The notes beneath the pieces are model-generated. The model did not search any database. It saw only the letters and a program-made list of their open reading frames with translations, and was not told where the DNA came from. DNA of 6,501 nucleotides from Legionella longbeachae (GTDB taxonomy: Bacteria; Pseudomonadota; Gammaproteobacteria; Legionellales; Legionellaceae): NCBI GenBank assembly GCA_016191305.1, contig JACPOX010000195.1, forward strand, positions 1 through 6,501, in the 5' to 3' direction. Within the stretch, counting starts at the first letter, position 1, and every line of letters starts with the position of its first letter. Of the stretch, positions 1 through 6,501 are shown piece by piece. The position numbers and the translations under genes were made by a program.

Positions 1-1
1 C

Positions 2-154
2 GATAATCTGATTAAAGAATATTTGGTTAAACAAATCACTCATCCTGTGCGTTGGACAGAAACAATTCATTATTTAAAAAATCAGGGTGAGTCAGTTTTC
101 ATAGAAGTAGGTCCAGGAAATGTACTCACTCGTTTGTCAGCACAAATTAATTAA
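2..154 (+). CDS. Malonyl-CoA:ACP transacylase, FabD family, C-terminal end (partial)
   Basis: The last 50 codons of a gene that begins before the window, ending in TAA at 152-154. The translation contains the family's C-terminal signature: a HPVRWTETI segment followed by FIEVGPGNVLTRL, the usual end of FabD-type malonyl-CoA:ACP transacylases and of the acyltransferases that serve polyketide synthases. These enzymes move malonyl groups from CoA to an acyl carrier protein in the cytoplasm. The catalytic Ser-His pair would lie upstream and cannot be checked. The protein stops only about seven residues after VLTRL, whereas E. coli FabD has a longer tail, so a discrete (trans-acting) polyketide acyltransferase is a real alternative to housekeeping fabD. 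No gene symbol is given for that reason. The family assignment is secure; the exact role is not. Confidence 0.85.
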   Translation, partial: DNLIKEYLVKQITHPVRWTETIHYLKNQGESVFIEVGPGNVLTRLSAQIN

Positions 155-170
155 GGAATCAGGATAAAAA

Positions 171-203
171 ATGTTCAATTTAACACATAAAAATAAAAAA
201 TAG
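171..203 (+). pseudogene. Ten-codon reading frame, possible fabG N-terminal relic
   Basis: ATG at 171, stop TAG at 201-203, peptide MFNLTHKNKK. It begins 16 nt after the FabD-family stop and has an AGGAT ribosome binding site at 161-165 with a six-base spacer, so it looks like a normal downstream operon gene start. FabG-type ketoacyl-ACP reductases often start with MF-x-LT-x-K before their glycine-rich nucleotide loop, and fabG commonly follows fabD. My inference is that the first eight or so codons of a fabG-like gene survive and the rest was lost. The match is far too short to prove this. A small leader peptide or a chance frame in A-rich DNA remains possible. Confidence 0.3.
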
Positions 204-245
204 GAGTTTTCACATCCAAAAGCAAAAAATCATCTACACTAAGCT

Positions 246-251
246 TATGAT
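246..251 (+). promoter_or_regulatory. Possible -10 element for the LRR gene
   Basis: TATGAT lies 22 bases before the LRR start codon, which would give a leader of roughly 16 nt. No convincing -35 hexamer sits 16-18 bases upstream, so this is a weak candidate in AT-rich DNA. Confidence 0.2.
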
Positions 252-273
252 AAACATTTAAAAAGGATGTCAT

Positions 274-1152
274 ATGACTATTAGACTAAAACATGAGCGT
301 GGCAATTTAGATACAATAGAACTCGGTCACGTAAATCATCATTTTGCTCTTCCCCATCTTAAGAGATTTTTGAAATCAAAAGGCTCTAGACAATGCAAAT
401 CAATAAAAAAAATTAGTGTTGATCATTCCACTTTGGATAATGGGGATTATAGAGCGCTACACGATATTTTAAAATTATCATCAAAAATTAATGAAATTTC
501 ATTTTGTGCGAATCATATTGATACTCCTGATATAACTTATATATTCGATTCTTTGCCTAACAAAGAACTAAATACCATTAAATTTGTAGATAATTGGATA
601 GGAGAAAAAATATCTTCAGATTTTTTCACATTCCTTAAAAATAAAAAATTGCTGGTATTGGATTTTTCCTTGAATTGGCTTCGTGATACCGGAGTGCAAT
701 TTTTACTAGATGCCATACGTGATAATACTGAGCTGAATGAATTAGTGTTAAGCTGTAATGATTTTGGTATCGATGGAATGAAAGCAGTACAAGACTTTGT
801 ATTAAACCATCCTTCATTAAAAGTTTTAGATATTTCATACAATAACTTAAATGAGGAATGCGTAAAGGAAATTTCCCCTATGATTATTGAATCACAATCT
901 TTGACGCATCTTAATTTGAGAAGCAACAAAATTGGCAATGATGGAGCTAAACTTATTGCCCAAGCACTTAAGTATAATTCTCATTTAAAATATGTGGATT
1001 TATCAGATAATGAAATCAAAGAGGACGGTGTATCCCAGCTCTTACGGGTGGCAGAGGCTCATGATAAGCTTGAAGGTTTAATATTAAAGCATAATCAACT
1101 TCTACCCTCAATTTTAAAAACGAAAAGACCAAATCTACAGGTTCTCTATTAA
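274..1152 (+). CDS. Leucine-rich-repeat protein (ribonuclease-inhibitor-like), candidate effector
   Basis: A 292-residue protein made almost wholly of 27-28-residue leucine-rich repeats of the ribonuclease-inhibitor/NLR type. Units can be laid out at about 44-71, 72-98, 99-125, 126-153, 154-181, 182-209, 210-237, 238-265 and a last partial one from 266. The clearest carry L-x-x-L-x-L-S-x-N cores, for example LKVLDISYNN and LKYVDLSDNE. Such repeats form a curved solenoid used for protein binding; no enzymatic domain is visible. There is no signal peptide or membrane segment, so the protein is soluble. In Legionella, proteins of this kind are frequent Dot/Icm effectors. The C-terminus (NLQVLY) has a hydrophobic residue at -3, as some Dot/Icm signals do, but no clear glutamate-rich block. 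The start is well supported by AAGGA at 263-267, six bases before ATG. It is convergent with the next gene. The fold is confident; secretion and target are unknown. Confidence 0.85.
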   Translation: MTIRLKHERGNLDTIELGHVNHHFALPHLKRFLKSKGSRQCKSIKKISVDHSTLDNGDYRALHDILKLSSKINEISFCANHIDTPDITYIFDSLPNKELNTIKFVDNWIGEKISSDFFTFLKNKKLLVLDFSLNWLRDTGVQFLLDAIRDNTELNELVLSCNDFGIDGMKAVQDFVLNHPSLKVLDISYNNLNEECVKEISPMIIESQSLTHLNLRSNKIGNDGAKLIAQALKYNSHLKYVDLSDNEIKEDGVSQLLRVAEAHDKLEGLILKHNQLLPSILKTKRPNLQVLY

Positions 1153-1166
1153 TATATTCATGACCA

Positions 1167-1213
1167 ATGCGAGTAAAAGTTACTTTAAAGTGTGAATTGA
1201 AACTTACTCGCAT
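1167..1213. terminator. Inverted repeat between convergent genes, possible bidirectional terminator
   Basis: A perfect 10-base inverted repeat: ATGCGAGTAA at 1167-1176 pairs with TTACTCGCAT at 1204-1213. A further GTT (1179-1181) can pair with AAC (1201-1203) across a two-base bulge. The loop holds a 10-base palindrome, ACTTTAAAGT (1182-1191), over the stop codon of the minus-strand gene. It sits where the LRR gene and the nitrilase-like gene converge. There is no clear T-tract on either side, so it is not a classical Rho-independent terminator. It may instead stabilise 3' ends or assist termination. Confidence 0.4.
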
Positions 1214-2150
1214 GCAATACTTGCGGATTTACAATTTTATGAGGGCATTCGAGCAATCCTTCATTAAACTCCGGTGTAATTGCTATGACTAAGGGAGCTA
1301 TCTTCTTATCTATACCTTCTTTTTGGACTAGTGATGTTCCTGTGAATGTGTCGCAGAGTATATTAAATTGTCCAATTAAATTTTCCGTTTTTAAAGCAGT
1401 AGAGTCTGCCAGTATTAAATGATAGGTTATAAGAGACTTATCTTTCCATGTAGATTTTAATAAACCACAGGCATGATCAGCACAAATCTCTATACCTAAT
1501 GATTGGGTTTTATTTAAGGATATTATATTTTTATGGGTGCCTGGCTGAAATAAAGTACAGCCTTGTATCAATGGCGCTCTAACAATTGAGCTGTTGGGTA
1601 AATTATATTCAAAACAAGGAATGCGCTTGTCCACTCTACTAACTGTTTTCCCTTCACTAAACAGGTAACAACAATTCCGTATAACAGTCATTTTACTTTC
1701 GGGCTTATTGCTTTGAAATTTATCTAAGTAGTTTGAAAAATCGTTTTTTTCTACCGTAACAGTGCTTTCGTTGTTAACATTGTCCTTATAACGATGTGCA
1801 ATTTTTTCTAACTTAGAAAATTGCTGTTCATTATGATATTCTTTAGCGAAAGCGTATGGGAAAATAATAACACAATTTTGATTTAATCGAGTAAACTCCT
1901 TTAAGCTTTCCTGGATCATCATATGTTCGGTATAATCGAGGATTTTAGAATTTGAGGAGTTTGCTTGGGTGATTGCATATTCATGAGTAACGAGGATAAT
2001 TTTATGTTGAGGAAATTGTTGTTTTGCAAAAAGATATCCCTTCTCAAAAATATTCATATACATTTGTAATTTTTCTTTAAAAGAAAAAAAATTTGGACAA
2101 TCTACACCAGAAAAATTGGAAAAATTAAAACTTAATATGAGATTTTTCAT
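1185..2150 (-). CDS. Nitrilase-superfamily (carbon-nitrogen hydrolase) protein, divergent
   Basis: A 321-residue soluble protein that I read as a divergent carbon-nitrogen hydrolase. The superfamily's Glu-Lys-Cys triad can be placed: E57 in VTHEYA, K175 in RVDKR, C223 in GIEICADH. A second conserved glutamate is likely E181. The context also fits: RNCCYLFSEGKTVSRVDKR resembles the family's RNSA-F-x-G-K-x-x-x-x-DKR strand pair, FQPGTHK resembles F-x-PG, and HLILADSTA matches the strand after the cysteine. Members cleave or form amide or nitrile C-N bonds through a cysteine thioester; the substrate here cannot be named. The Glu-Lys interval (118 residues) is about 50 longer than usual because of a hydrophilic insert around 104-153. 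It is transcribed alone, divergent from the MFS gene and convergent with the LRR gene. The start has only a weak GAGAA ribosome binding site. No signal peptide is seen. The C-terminus (FTL) has a hydrophobic -3 residue, which is weak support for an effector role. Confidence 0.7.
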   Translation of the reverse strand: MKNLILSFNFSNFSGVDCPNFFSFKEKLQMYMNIFEKGYLFAKQQFPQHKIILVTHEYAITQANSSNSKILDYTEHMMIQESLKEFTRLNQNCVIIFPYAFAKEYHNEQQFSKLEKIAHRYKDNVNNESTVTVEKNDFSNYLDKFQSNKPESKMTVIRNCCYLFSEGKTVSRVDKRIPCFEYNLPNSSIVRAPLIQGCTLFQPGTHKNIISLNKTQSLGIEICADHACGLLKSTWKDKSLITYHLILADSTALKTENLIGQFNILCDTFTGTSLVQKEGIDKKIAPLVIAITPEFNEGLLECPHKIVNPQVLHASKFQFTL

Positions 2151-2180
2151 AAAATTTTCTCAGAAAAAAGGTCTGTAGTG

Positions 2181-2189
2181 ATTAATATT
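2181..2189. promoter_or_regulatory. Possible PmrA-type response-regulator box
   Basis: ATTAATATT at 2181-2189 contains TTAATATT, the core of the box recognised by the Legionella effector regulator PmrA (cTTAATATT). A weaker copy, CTAATAT, starts at 2194, about one helical turn away. It lies 31 bases upstream of the nitrilase-like start and 45 bases upstream of the MFS -10 element, so either gene could be the target. The region is very AT-rich and a chance match is possible. Confidence 0.3.
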
Positions 2190-2233
2190 TAATCTAATAT
2201 GATAAAGCAAAAAAATTAAGGATTTATTAAACC

Positions 2234-2239
2234 TATAAT
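2234..2239 (+). promoter_or_regulatory. Probable -10 element for the MFS transporter gene
   Basis: A perfect TATAAT, 28 bases before the preferred ATG at 2268, gives a short leader containing the GGAG ribosome binding site (2256-2259). The matching -35 position is A-rich and does not resemble TTGACA, so the promoter may depend on an activator. Confidence 0.4.
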
Positions 2240-2267
2240 CGCTTAAATTGACTACGGAGTTTTGCAC

Positions 2268-3569
2268 ATGGGATCAAGTGCTTTTTATCTTTTAAAAGAA
2301 AAAAATTTTTTACCATTTTTTCTTACCCAATTTTTTGGCGCTTTTAACGATAATGCATTCAAATTAGCCATGCTTACTTTGATTAGCTATCATTTAACTC
2401 ATAATCAGTCTCAATCTGAATATTACCAGGCAATAGCAGGTGCTTTATTCATTATTCCTTTTTTTCTTCTTTCAGCTACATCAGGCCAATTGTCAGATAA
2501 ATATGATAAAACCTTAGTCACCCGATGGATTAAAATTTTAGAATTATTCTTAATGATTATCGGTAGTTTTGCTTTGTACTGGGGAAATATTTTTTTGATG
2601 ATGATGACACTAACAGGTCTTGGCATCCATTCGACTTTTTTTGGCCCAATCAAGTACGCTATTTTGCCTGATCATCTAGCCAAAAAGGACTTACTGGGTG
2701 CAACTGGTTTGATTGATGCCAGTACTTTTATAGCAATTTTGTTAGGAACTACTATGGGTTCTTTATCCATAGGAACTGACAGCTCTAAACCTTATATGGC
2801 TGTTTTTCTTACAGTAATAGTTGCTCTTGCAGGTTTGATTTCCAGTTTATTCATTCCCAGAGCTCCACCCAAAGAAGATAATTTAAAAATTGATATACAG
2901 ATTTGGCGCATTACTTATAAACTGATTCAGCAGGCTACAGAGCATATAGGCATCTTTCTAGCTATTTTGATTTTGTCCTGGTTTTGGTTATTGGGAACGG
3001 TCATATTAACCAAATTACCGGATTACACGAATTATGTTTTAGGTGCTAACAATACTGTTTTTGCATTATTTCTTGCTTTGTTTTCTTTAGGTATCGCCTT
3101 TGGTTCTGTGGCAGTCAATGTTATTTTTAAAGGACGAATTAACCTGGAAATGGTTCCATGGGCTATGCTTGCTTTTACTTTTTTTACTGCAGATCTGTAC
3201 TTAGCCTCACCTTATATTAAAGAAAACACTTCTTTATTTACCGTGTTTAGCTTCTTTAATTCTTTCTTACATTGGCGAATTGCATTTGATTTATTTATGT
3301 TGGCTTTTAGCTGTGGATTATTTGTAGTTCCTTTATATACTTATTTGCAAGTAGTTAGTCCCCCAGAATCTAGGGCACGAATTATAGCGACTAATAATAT
3401 ATATAATGCCCTGTTTATGGTTGCAGGAACATTTATGGTCATCGTTTTGTTACATTTTAGTGCAGCTATTCCGCAAATATTTTTAGTTTTAAGTTTATTA
3501 AATGCATTTGCCGCATTGTTAGCACATATTTACTTAAGAAGAGTGCCTATGCCAAACAATATGGCATGA
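2268..3569 (+). CDS. MFS transporter of the LplT/Aas lysophospholipid-flippase family
   Basis: An inner-membrane protein of 433 residues with about 12 hydrophobic helices. The family is recognised by FLTQFFGAFNDN (about 18-29) at the first helix, a motif-A-like SGQLSDKYDK loop (72-81) and the strongly characteristic GIHSTFFGPIKYAILPDHL (119-137), followed by DLLGATGLIDASTF. These segments are shared with LplT and with the membrane half of Aas-type acyltransferases, which flip lysophospholipids inward for re-acylation. No PlsC or acyl-ACP synthetase domain follows, so this is the stand-alone form, slightly longer than E. coli LplT. The start is set at ATG 2268 because GGAG at 2256-2259 is eight bases away; the in-frame TTG at 2262 would leave only two. 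Substrate is inferred from the family; a broader lipid or drug transporter is possible. It converges on hemF with a 19-base gap and no clear terminator. Confidence 0.85.
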   Translation: MGSSAFYLLKEKNFLPFFLTQFFGAFNDNAFKLAMLTLISYHLTHNQSQSEYYQAIAGALFIIPFFLLSATSGQLSDKYDKTLVTRWIKILELFLMIIGSFALYWGNIFLMMMTLTGLGIHSTFFGPIKYAILPDHLAKKDLLGATGLIDASTFIAILLGTTMGSLSIGTDSSKPYMAVFLTVIVALAGLISSLFIPRAPPKEDNLKIDIQIWRITYKLIQQATEHIGIFLAILILSWFWLLGTVILTKLPDYTNYVLGANNTVFALFLALFSLGIAFGSVAVNVIFKGRINLEMVPWAMLAFTFFTADLYLASPYIKENTSLFTVFSFFNSFLHWRIAFDLFMLAFSCGLFVVPLYTYLQVVSPPESRARIIATNNIYNALFMVAGTFMVIVLLHFSAAIPQIFLVLSLLNAFAALLAHIYLRRVPMPNNMA

Positions 3570-3588
3570 GGAAAAGATTGGCGCTATC

Positions 3589-4568
<980 letters not shown>

Positions 4569-4576
<8 letters not shown>

Positions 4577-4585
4577 TATTTGCTT
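4569..4585 (+). promoter_or_regulatory. Sigma-54 (RpoN) promoter for flgD
   Basis: TGGCAC (4569-4574), five bases, then TTGCTT (4580-4585). This matches the -24/-12 consensus TGGCAC-N5-TTGCW at every defined position, with exactly ten bases between the GG (4570-4571) and GC (4582-4583) dinucleotides. Predicted transcription start is about 4595, roughly 30 bases before the flgD ATG at 4625. In Legionella and related bacteria RpoN with FleQ drives the middle class of flagellar genes, which fits a hook-assembly gene. Confidence 0.85.
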
Positions 4586-4624
4586 TCCATGGAGCACTCA
4601 ATCTAAAGGAATATGCGGGGAAAA

Positions 4625-5284
4625 ATGACAACAAATTCAGTTAATAGATCTAATGAAGCAGCGAATCTGACCTTTTGTAATCAAATGGATACTCCTGCAA
4701 AAAACAGTTTGGGGCAACAAGATTTCTTGCGCTTAATGGTTGAGCAAATTCAAAATCAGAGTCCCATGCAAGCACAACTAAATAGCGATTTTTTATCTCA
4801 ATTAGCTCGATTTAGTACTAATGATGGGGTTGCCCAAATGCAAGAGTCATTACAATCAAATCAGGCATTACAAGCCTCTGCTTTGGTTGGCCGAAAGGTT
4901 GTAGTAAATGGTAACAGACTTAAACGGGATACAACGGGAAGTGTCACGATCGCTGTTGATATTCCACCCGGTTTAAGTAAGTTGAGTGCCACGATTTATT
5001 CAGAATTCGGTGAGCTTATAAAAACAATCCCATTAGGGCAACCTGCGACTGGATTTTTTCAGTTCAGCTGGGATGGCATTGGTGAAGATAGACAGCCTAT
5101 GAACGATGATACATACAAAGTTGAAGTAAATGCAGTGTATGAGATGAAAGAATTATCATTAAAAACCATGATCTGTGCAAATGTTGATAGTGTCAGTATT
5201 GGACAAAATGGTGAAGGGTTAAAATTGAATGTAGATGGGATTGGAGCAGTATCATTAGACCAGGTAAGACAAATATCAGTTTAA
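4625..5284 (+). CDS. flgD: Flagellar hook assembly (hook-cap) protein FlgD
   Basis: FlgD forms the temporary cap on the growing flagellar hook and guides FlgE subunits into place after export through the flagellar type III apparatus. The 219-residue product has the conserved N-terminal region LGQQDFLRLMVEQIQNQSP (29-47) with the LARFST segment (60-65). After it come a glutamine-rich linker, SALVGRKVVV (86-95), and a C-terminal Tudor/Ig-like part in which GFFQFSWDG and the DDTYKVEV strand (143-168) match FlgD. No Sec signal is expected. Two starts are possible: ATG 4613, only two bases after AAAGGA, and ATG 4625, preceded by GGGGA at 4617-4621. I prefer 4625, because MTTNSVN resembles FlgD starts and 4613 is too close to its site, but neither spacing is ideal. 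No flgE follows, which is unusual, so this may be a relocated or second copy. Confidence 0.92.
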   Translation: MTTNSVNRSNEAANLTFCNQMDTPAKNSLGQQDFLRLMVEQIQNQSPMQAQLNSDFLSQLARFSTNDGVAQMQESLQSNQALQASALVGRKVVVNGNRLKRDTTGSVTIAVDIPPGLSKLSATIYSEFGELIKTIPLGQPATGFFQFSWDGIGEDRQPMNDDTYKVEVNAVYEMKELSLKTMICANVDSVSIGQNGEGLKLNVDGIGAVSLDQVRQISV

Positions 5285-5361
5285 TTTATAAACATTGAAT
5301 AATCAATTACTTATGGATATATATTGTAACTTCTCAAAAAGCTCTGGATGACGTAATTTCC

Positions 5362-5389
5362 TTGTGTTATTGAGATGTTACTATATATT
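5362..5389 (+). promoter_or_regulatory. Weak candidate promoter for the sterol reductase gene
   Basis: The 159-base gap after flgD is very AT-rich. TTGTGT (5362-5367), 16 bases, then TATATT (5384-5389) is the best pair I see, giving a leader of about 48 nt. The -35 is poor. No convincing flgD terminator is present (only a 5-bp AT-rich hairpin at 5294-5307), so read-through from the flgD promoter is also possible. Confidence 0.2.
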
Positions 5390-5443
5390 GAAAAATCTTA
5401 TATTATTATATTGTTTGTTTTTTATAAAATAAAAGGAAGTATT

Positions 5444-6501
5444 ATGAATTTCAGTATTAGGAATACCTTAGGCCCATTATTTCTCATTCTTTCATGTCCT
5501 GTTTTTGTAATGTTGATGTGGTATACCAATACTCAACTGGCAGGATCTTTGTCTGCATTGTGGGATTTAATGGTTCAACAGGGAGTCTGTCAGACGATAT
5601 TTACCATATGGAAACCTTTTTTTTGGGGATCTTCGCTTGCCTGGAAAATTATTTTAGTTTTTATATTGTTCGAATTGGCTTTAATGCGTTTACTTCCAGG
5701 TAAAACGTTTAACGGTCCTATAACTCCTAAAGGAAACATTCCTGTTTATAAAGATAATGGCGTGTTTGCATTTATTGTAACAATGCTTACATTTTGTATT
5801 GCATCTTTTGGATTGAATTTATTTCCAGCGACCATTCTCTATGATAATTTAGGAGCACTTTTAGGTGCACTCAATATATTCAGTCTTATATTTTGTGTTT
5901 TTCTATATCTTAAAGGACGATTTTTTCCTTCATCAACGGATTCGGGAATAACCAATAATGTCTTGTTTGATTATTATTGGGGAACAGAACTTTATCCTCA
6001 AGTACTTGGTTGGAATATTAAAAAATTTATAACCTGCCGTTTTGGCATGATGAGTTGGGGATTATTTCTAATTTCTTATTGTGCAAAACAAATAGAATTA
6101 GGTGGTTTGTCTAACTCCATGTTGATCTCTGTTATATTGCAATTTGTTTATCTGAGCAAATTTTATATGTGGGAAAAAGGTTATTTACGCTCACTAGATA
6201 TCATGCATGATCGCGCTGGCTTTTATATTTGCTGGGGGTGTATGGTATGGGTTCCTTGCGTTTATACTTCTCCAAGCATGTATCTTGTGTTGCACCCCAT
6301 CCACTTATCATTTGTGTGGGCAACTCTTATTTTAGGCTTAGGTATTACGAGTATCATTATTAATTATCTTGCTGATAAGCAAAGACTCATAGCCCGAGCA
6401 ACTCAAGGGGAATGTACCATTTGGGGTAAAAAACCTACTACACTGGTTGTTCAGTACACAACTACAGAGGGAGATAGCAAACAAACAATTTTGTTGGCAT
6501 C
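5444..6501 (+). CDS. Eukaryote-like sterol reductase, ERG4/ERG24 family, DHCR7-like (3' end cut)
   Basis: The first 352 residues of a multi-pass membrane protein, open to the window end. The start is ATG 5444 with AAAAGGAAG at 5432-5440. The sequence follows the ERG4/ERG24 sterol C=C reductase family: GPITPKGNIPVYKDNG (91-106), FDYYWGTELYPQVLGW (175-190, first family signature, Gln replacing the usual Arg after Pro), KKFITCRFGMMSWGL (193-207), AAKQ-like CAKQIEL (213-219), WEKGYLRSLDIMHDRAGFYICWG (243-265), VWVPCVYTSPSMYLVLHP (268-285) and CTIWGKKP (324-331). The order and spacing are closest to vertebrate 7-dehydrocholesterol reductase, which reduces a ring double bond with NADPH. The C-terminal signature (R-D/KYG-W-Y) should lie in the missing roughly 70-80 residues. 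About eight hydrophobic helices are visible. The exact double bond reduced cannot be told from sequence. Such enzymes occur in Coxiella and amoeba-associated bacteria that lack sterol synthesis, so a host sterol is the likely substrate. Confidence 0.9.
   Translation, partial: MNFSIRNTLGPLFLILSCPVFVMLMWYTNTQLAGSLSALWDLMVQQGVCQTIFTIWKPFFWGSSLAWKIILVFILFELALMRLLPGKTFNGPITPKGNIPVYKDNGVFAFIVTMLTFCIASFGLNLFPATILYDNLGALLGALNIFSLIFCVFLYLKGRFFPSSTDSGITNNVLFDYYWGTELYPQVLGWNIKKFITCRFGMMSWGLFLISYCAKQIELGGLSNSMLISVILQFVYLSKFYMWEKGYLRSLDIMHDRAGFYICWGCMVWVPCVYTSPSMYLVLHPIHLSFVWATLILGLGITSIIINYLADKQRLIARATQGECTIWGKKPTTLVVQYTTTEGDSKQTILLA

Noticed and set aside
537..938. Open frame of 133 codons on the - strand
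   Set aside because: Antisense shadow of the LRR gene; its translation has no recognisable motif and the LRR repeat pattern clearly occupies the other strand.
1016..1213. Open frame of 65 codons on the - strand
   Set aside because: Overlaps the 3' ends of the LRR and nitrilase-like genes and has no domain signal.
2248..2253. TTGACT as a -35 element for the MFS gene
   Set aside because: It lies downstream of the TATAAT box, and no -10 hexamer follows at 16-18 bases; any start would fall inside the coding region.
2423..2653. Open frame of 76 codons on the - strand
   Set aside because: Antisense to the MFS gene in a region with strong LplT-family motifs; a shadow.
5294..5307. ATTGA-ATAA-TCAAT hairpin as the flgD terminator
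   Set aside because: Only five AT-rich pairs and no following T-tract; too weak to call a terminator.
5494..5703. Open frame of 69 codons on the + strand
   Set aside because: It is out of frame inside the sterol reductase gene, whose own frame from 5444 shows strong family motifs; there is no sensible ribosome binding site.

Overview
The window looks like a chromosomal segment of a Legionella-type gammaproteobacterium. The DNA is AT-rich. It carries a leucine-rich-repeat protein of the kind these bacteria use as effectors, a eukaryote-like sterol reductase (a family known from Coxiella, Legionella and amoeba-associated bacteria), and ordinary gammaproteobacterial genes such as hemF, flgD and a malonyl-transferase. 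The genus is inferred from gene content only.

Layout. Positions 2-154 are the 3' end of a FabD-type acyl transferase (+). It is followed by a tiny 10-codon reading frame (171-203) with a good ribosome binding site, which may be the relic of a fabG start. An LRR protein (274-1152, +) meets a divergent nitrilase-superfamily protein (1185-2150, -) tail to tail across a hairpin. From the head of the nitrilase-like gene an intergenic region with a possible PmrA-type box leads to an LplT/Aas-type MFS transporter (start best placed at 2268, end 3569, +). This converges on hemF (best start 4518, stop at 3589, -). hemF is divergent from flgD (best start 4625, end 5284, +), and between them lies a textbook sigma-54 promoter (4569-4585) pointing at flgD. 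The last gene (5444 to beyond the window end, +) is a multi-pass sterol reductase resembling 7-dehydrocholesterol reductase. It is cut by the window edge.

How the genes fit together. Most appear to be single-gene transcription units in alternating orientation, so there is no obvious operon-encoded system. Two themes recur. One is lipid and membrane metabolism: the acyl transferase, the lysophospholipid-type transporter and the sterol reductase. The other is possible host interaction: the LRR protein, the nitrilase-like protein and a sterol reductase in an organism type with no known sterol synthesis of its own. flgD stands apart from any other flagellar gene in view, but its sigma-54 promoter suggests that it is still wired into the flagellar cascade.

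No tRNA, rRNA, CRISPR array, insertion sequence or stretch of more than 300 bases without a gene was seen.
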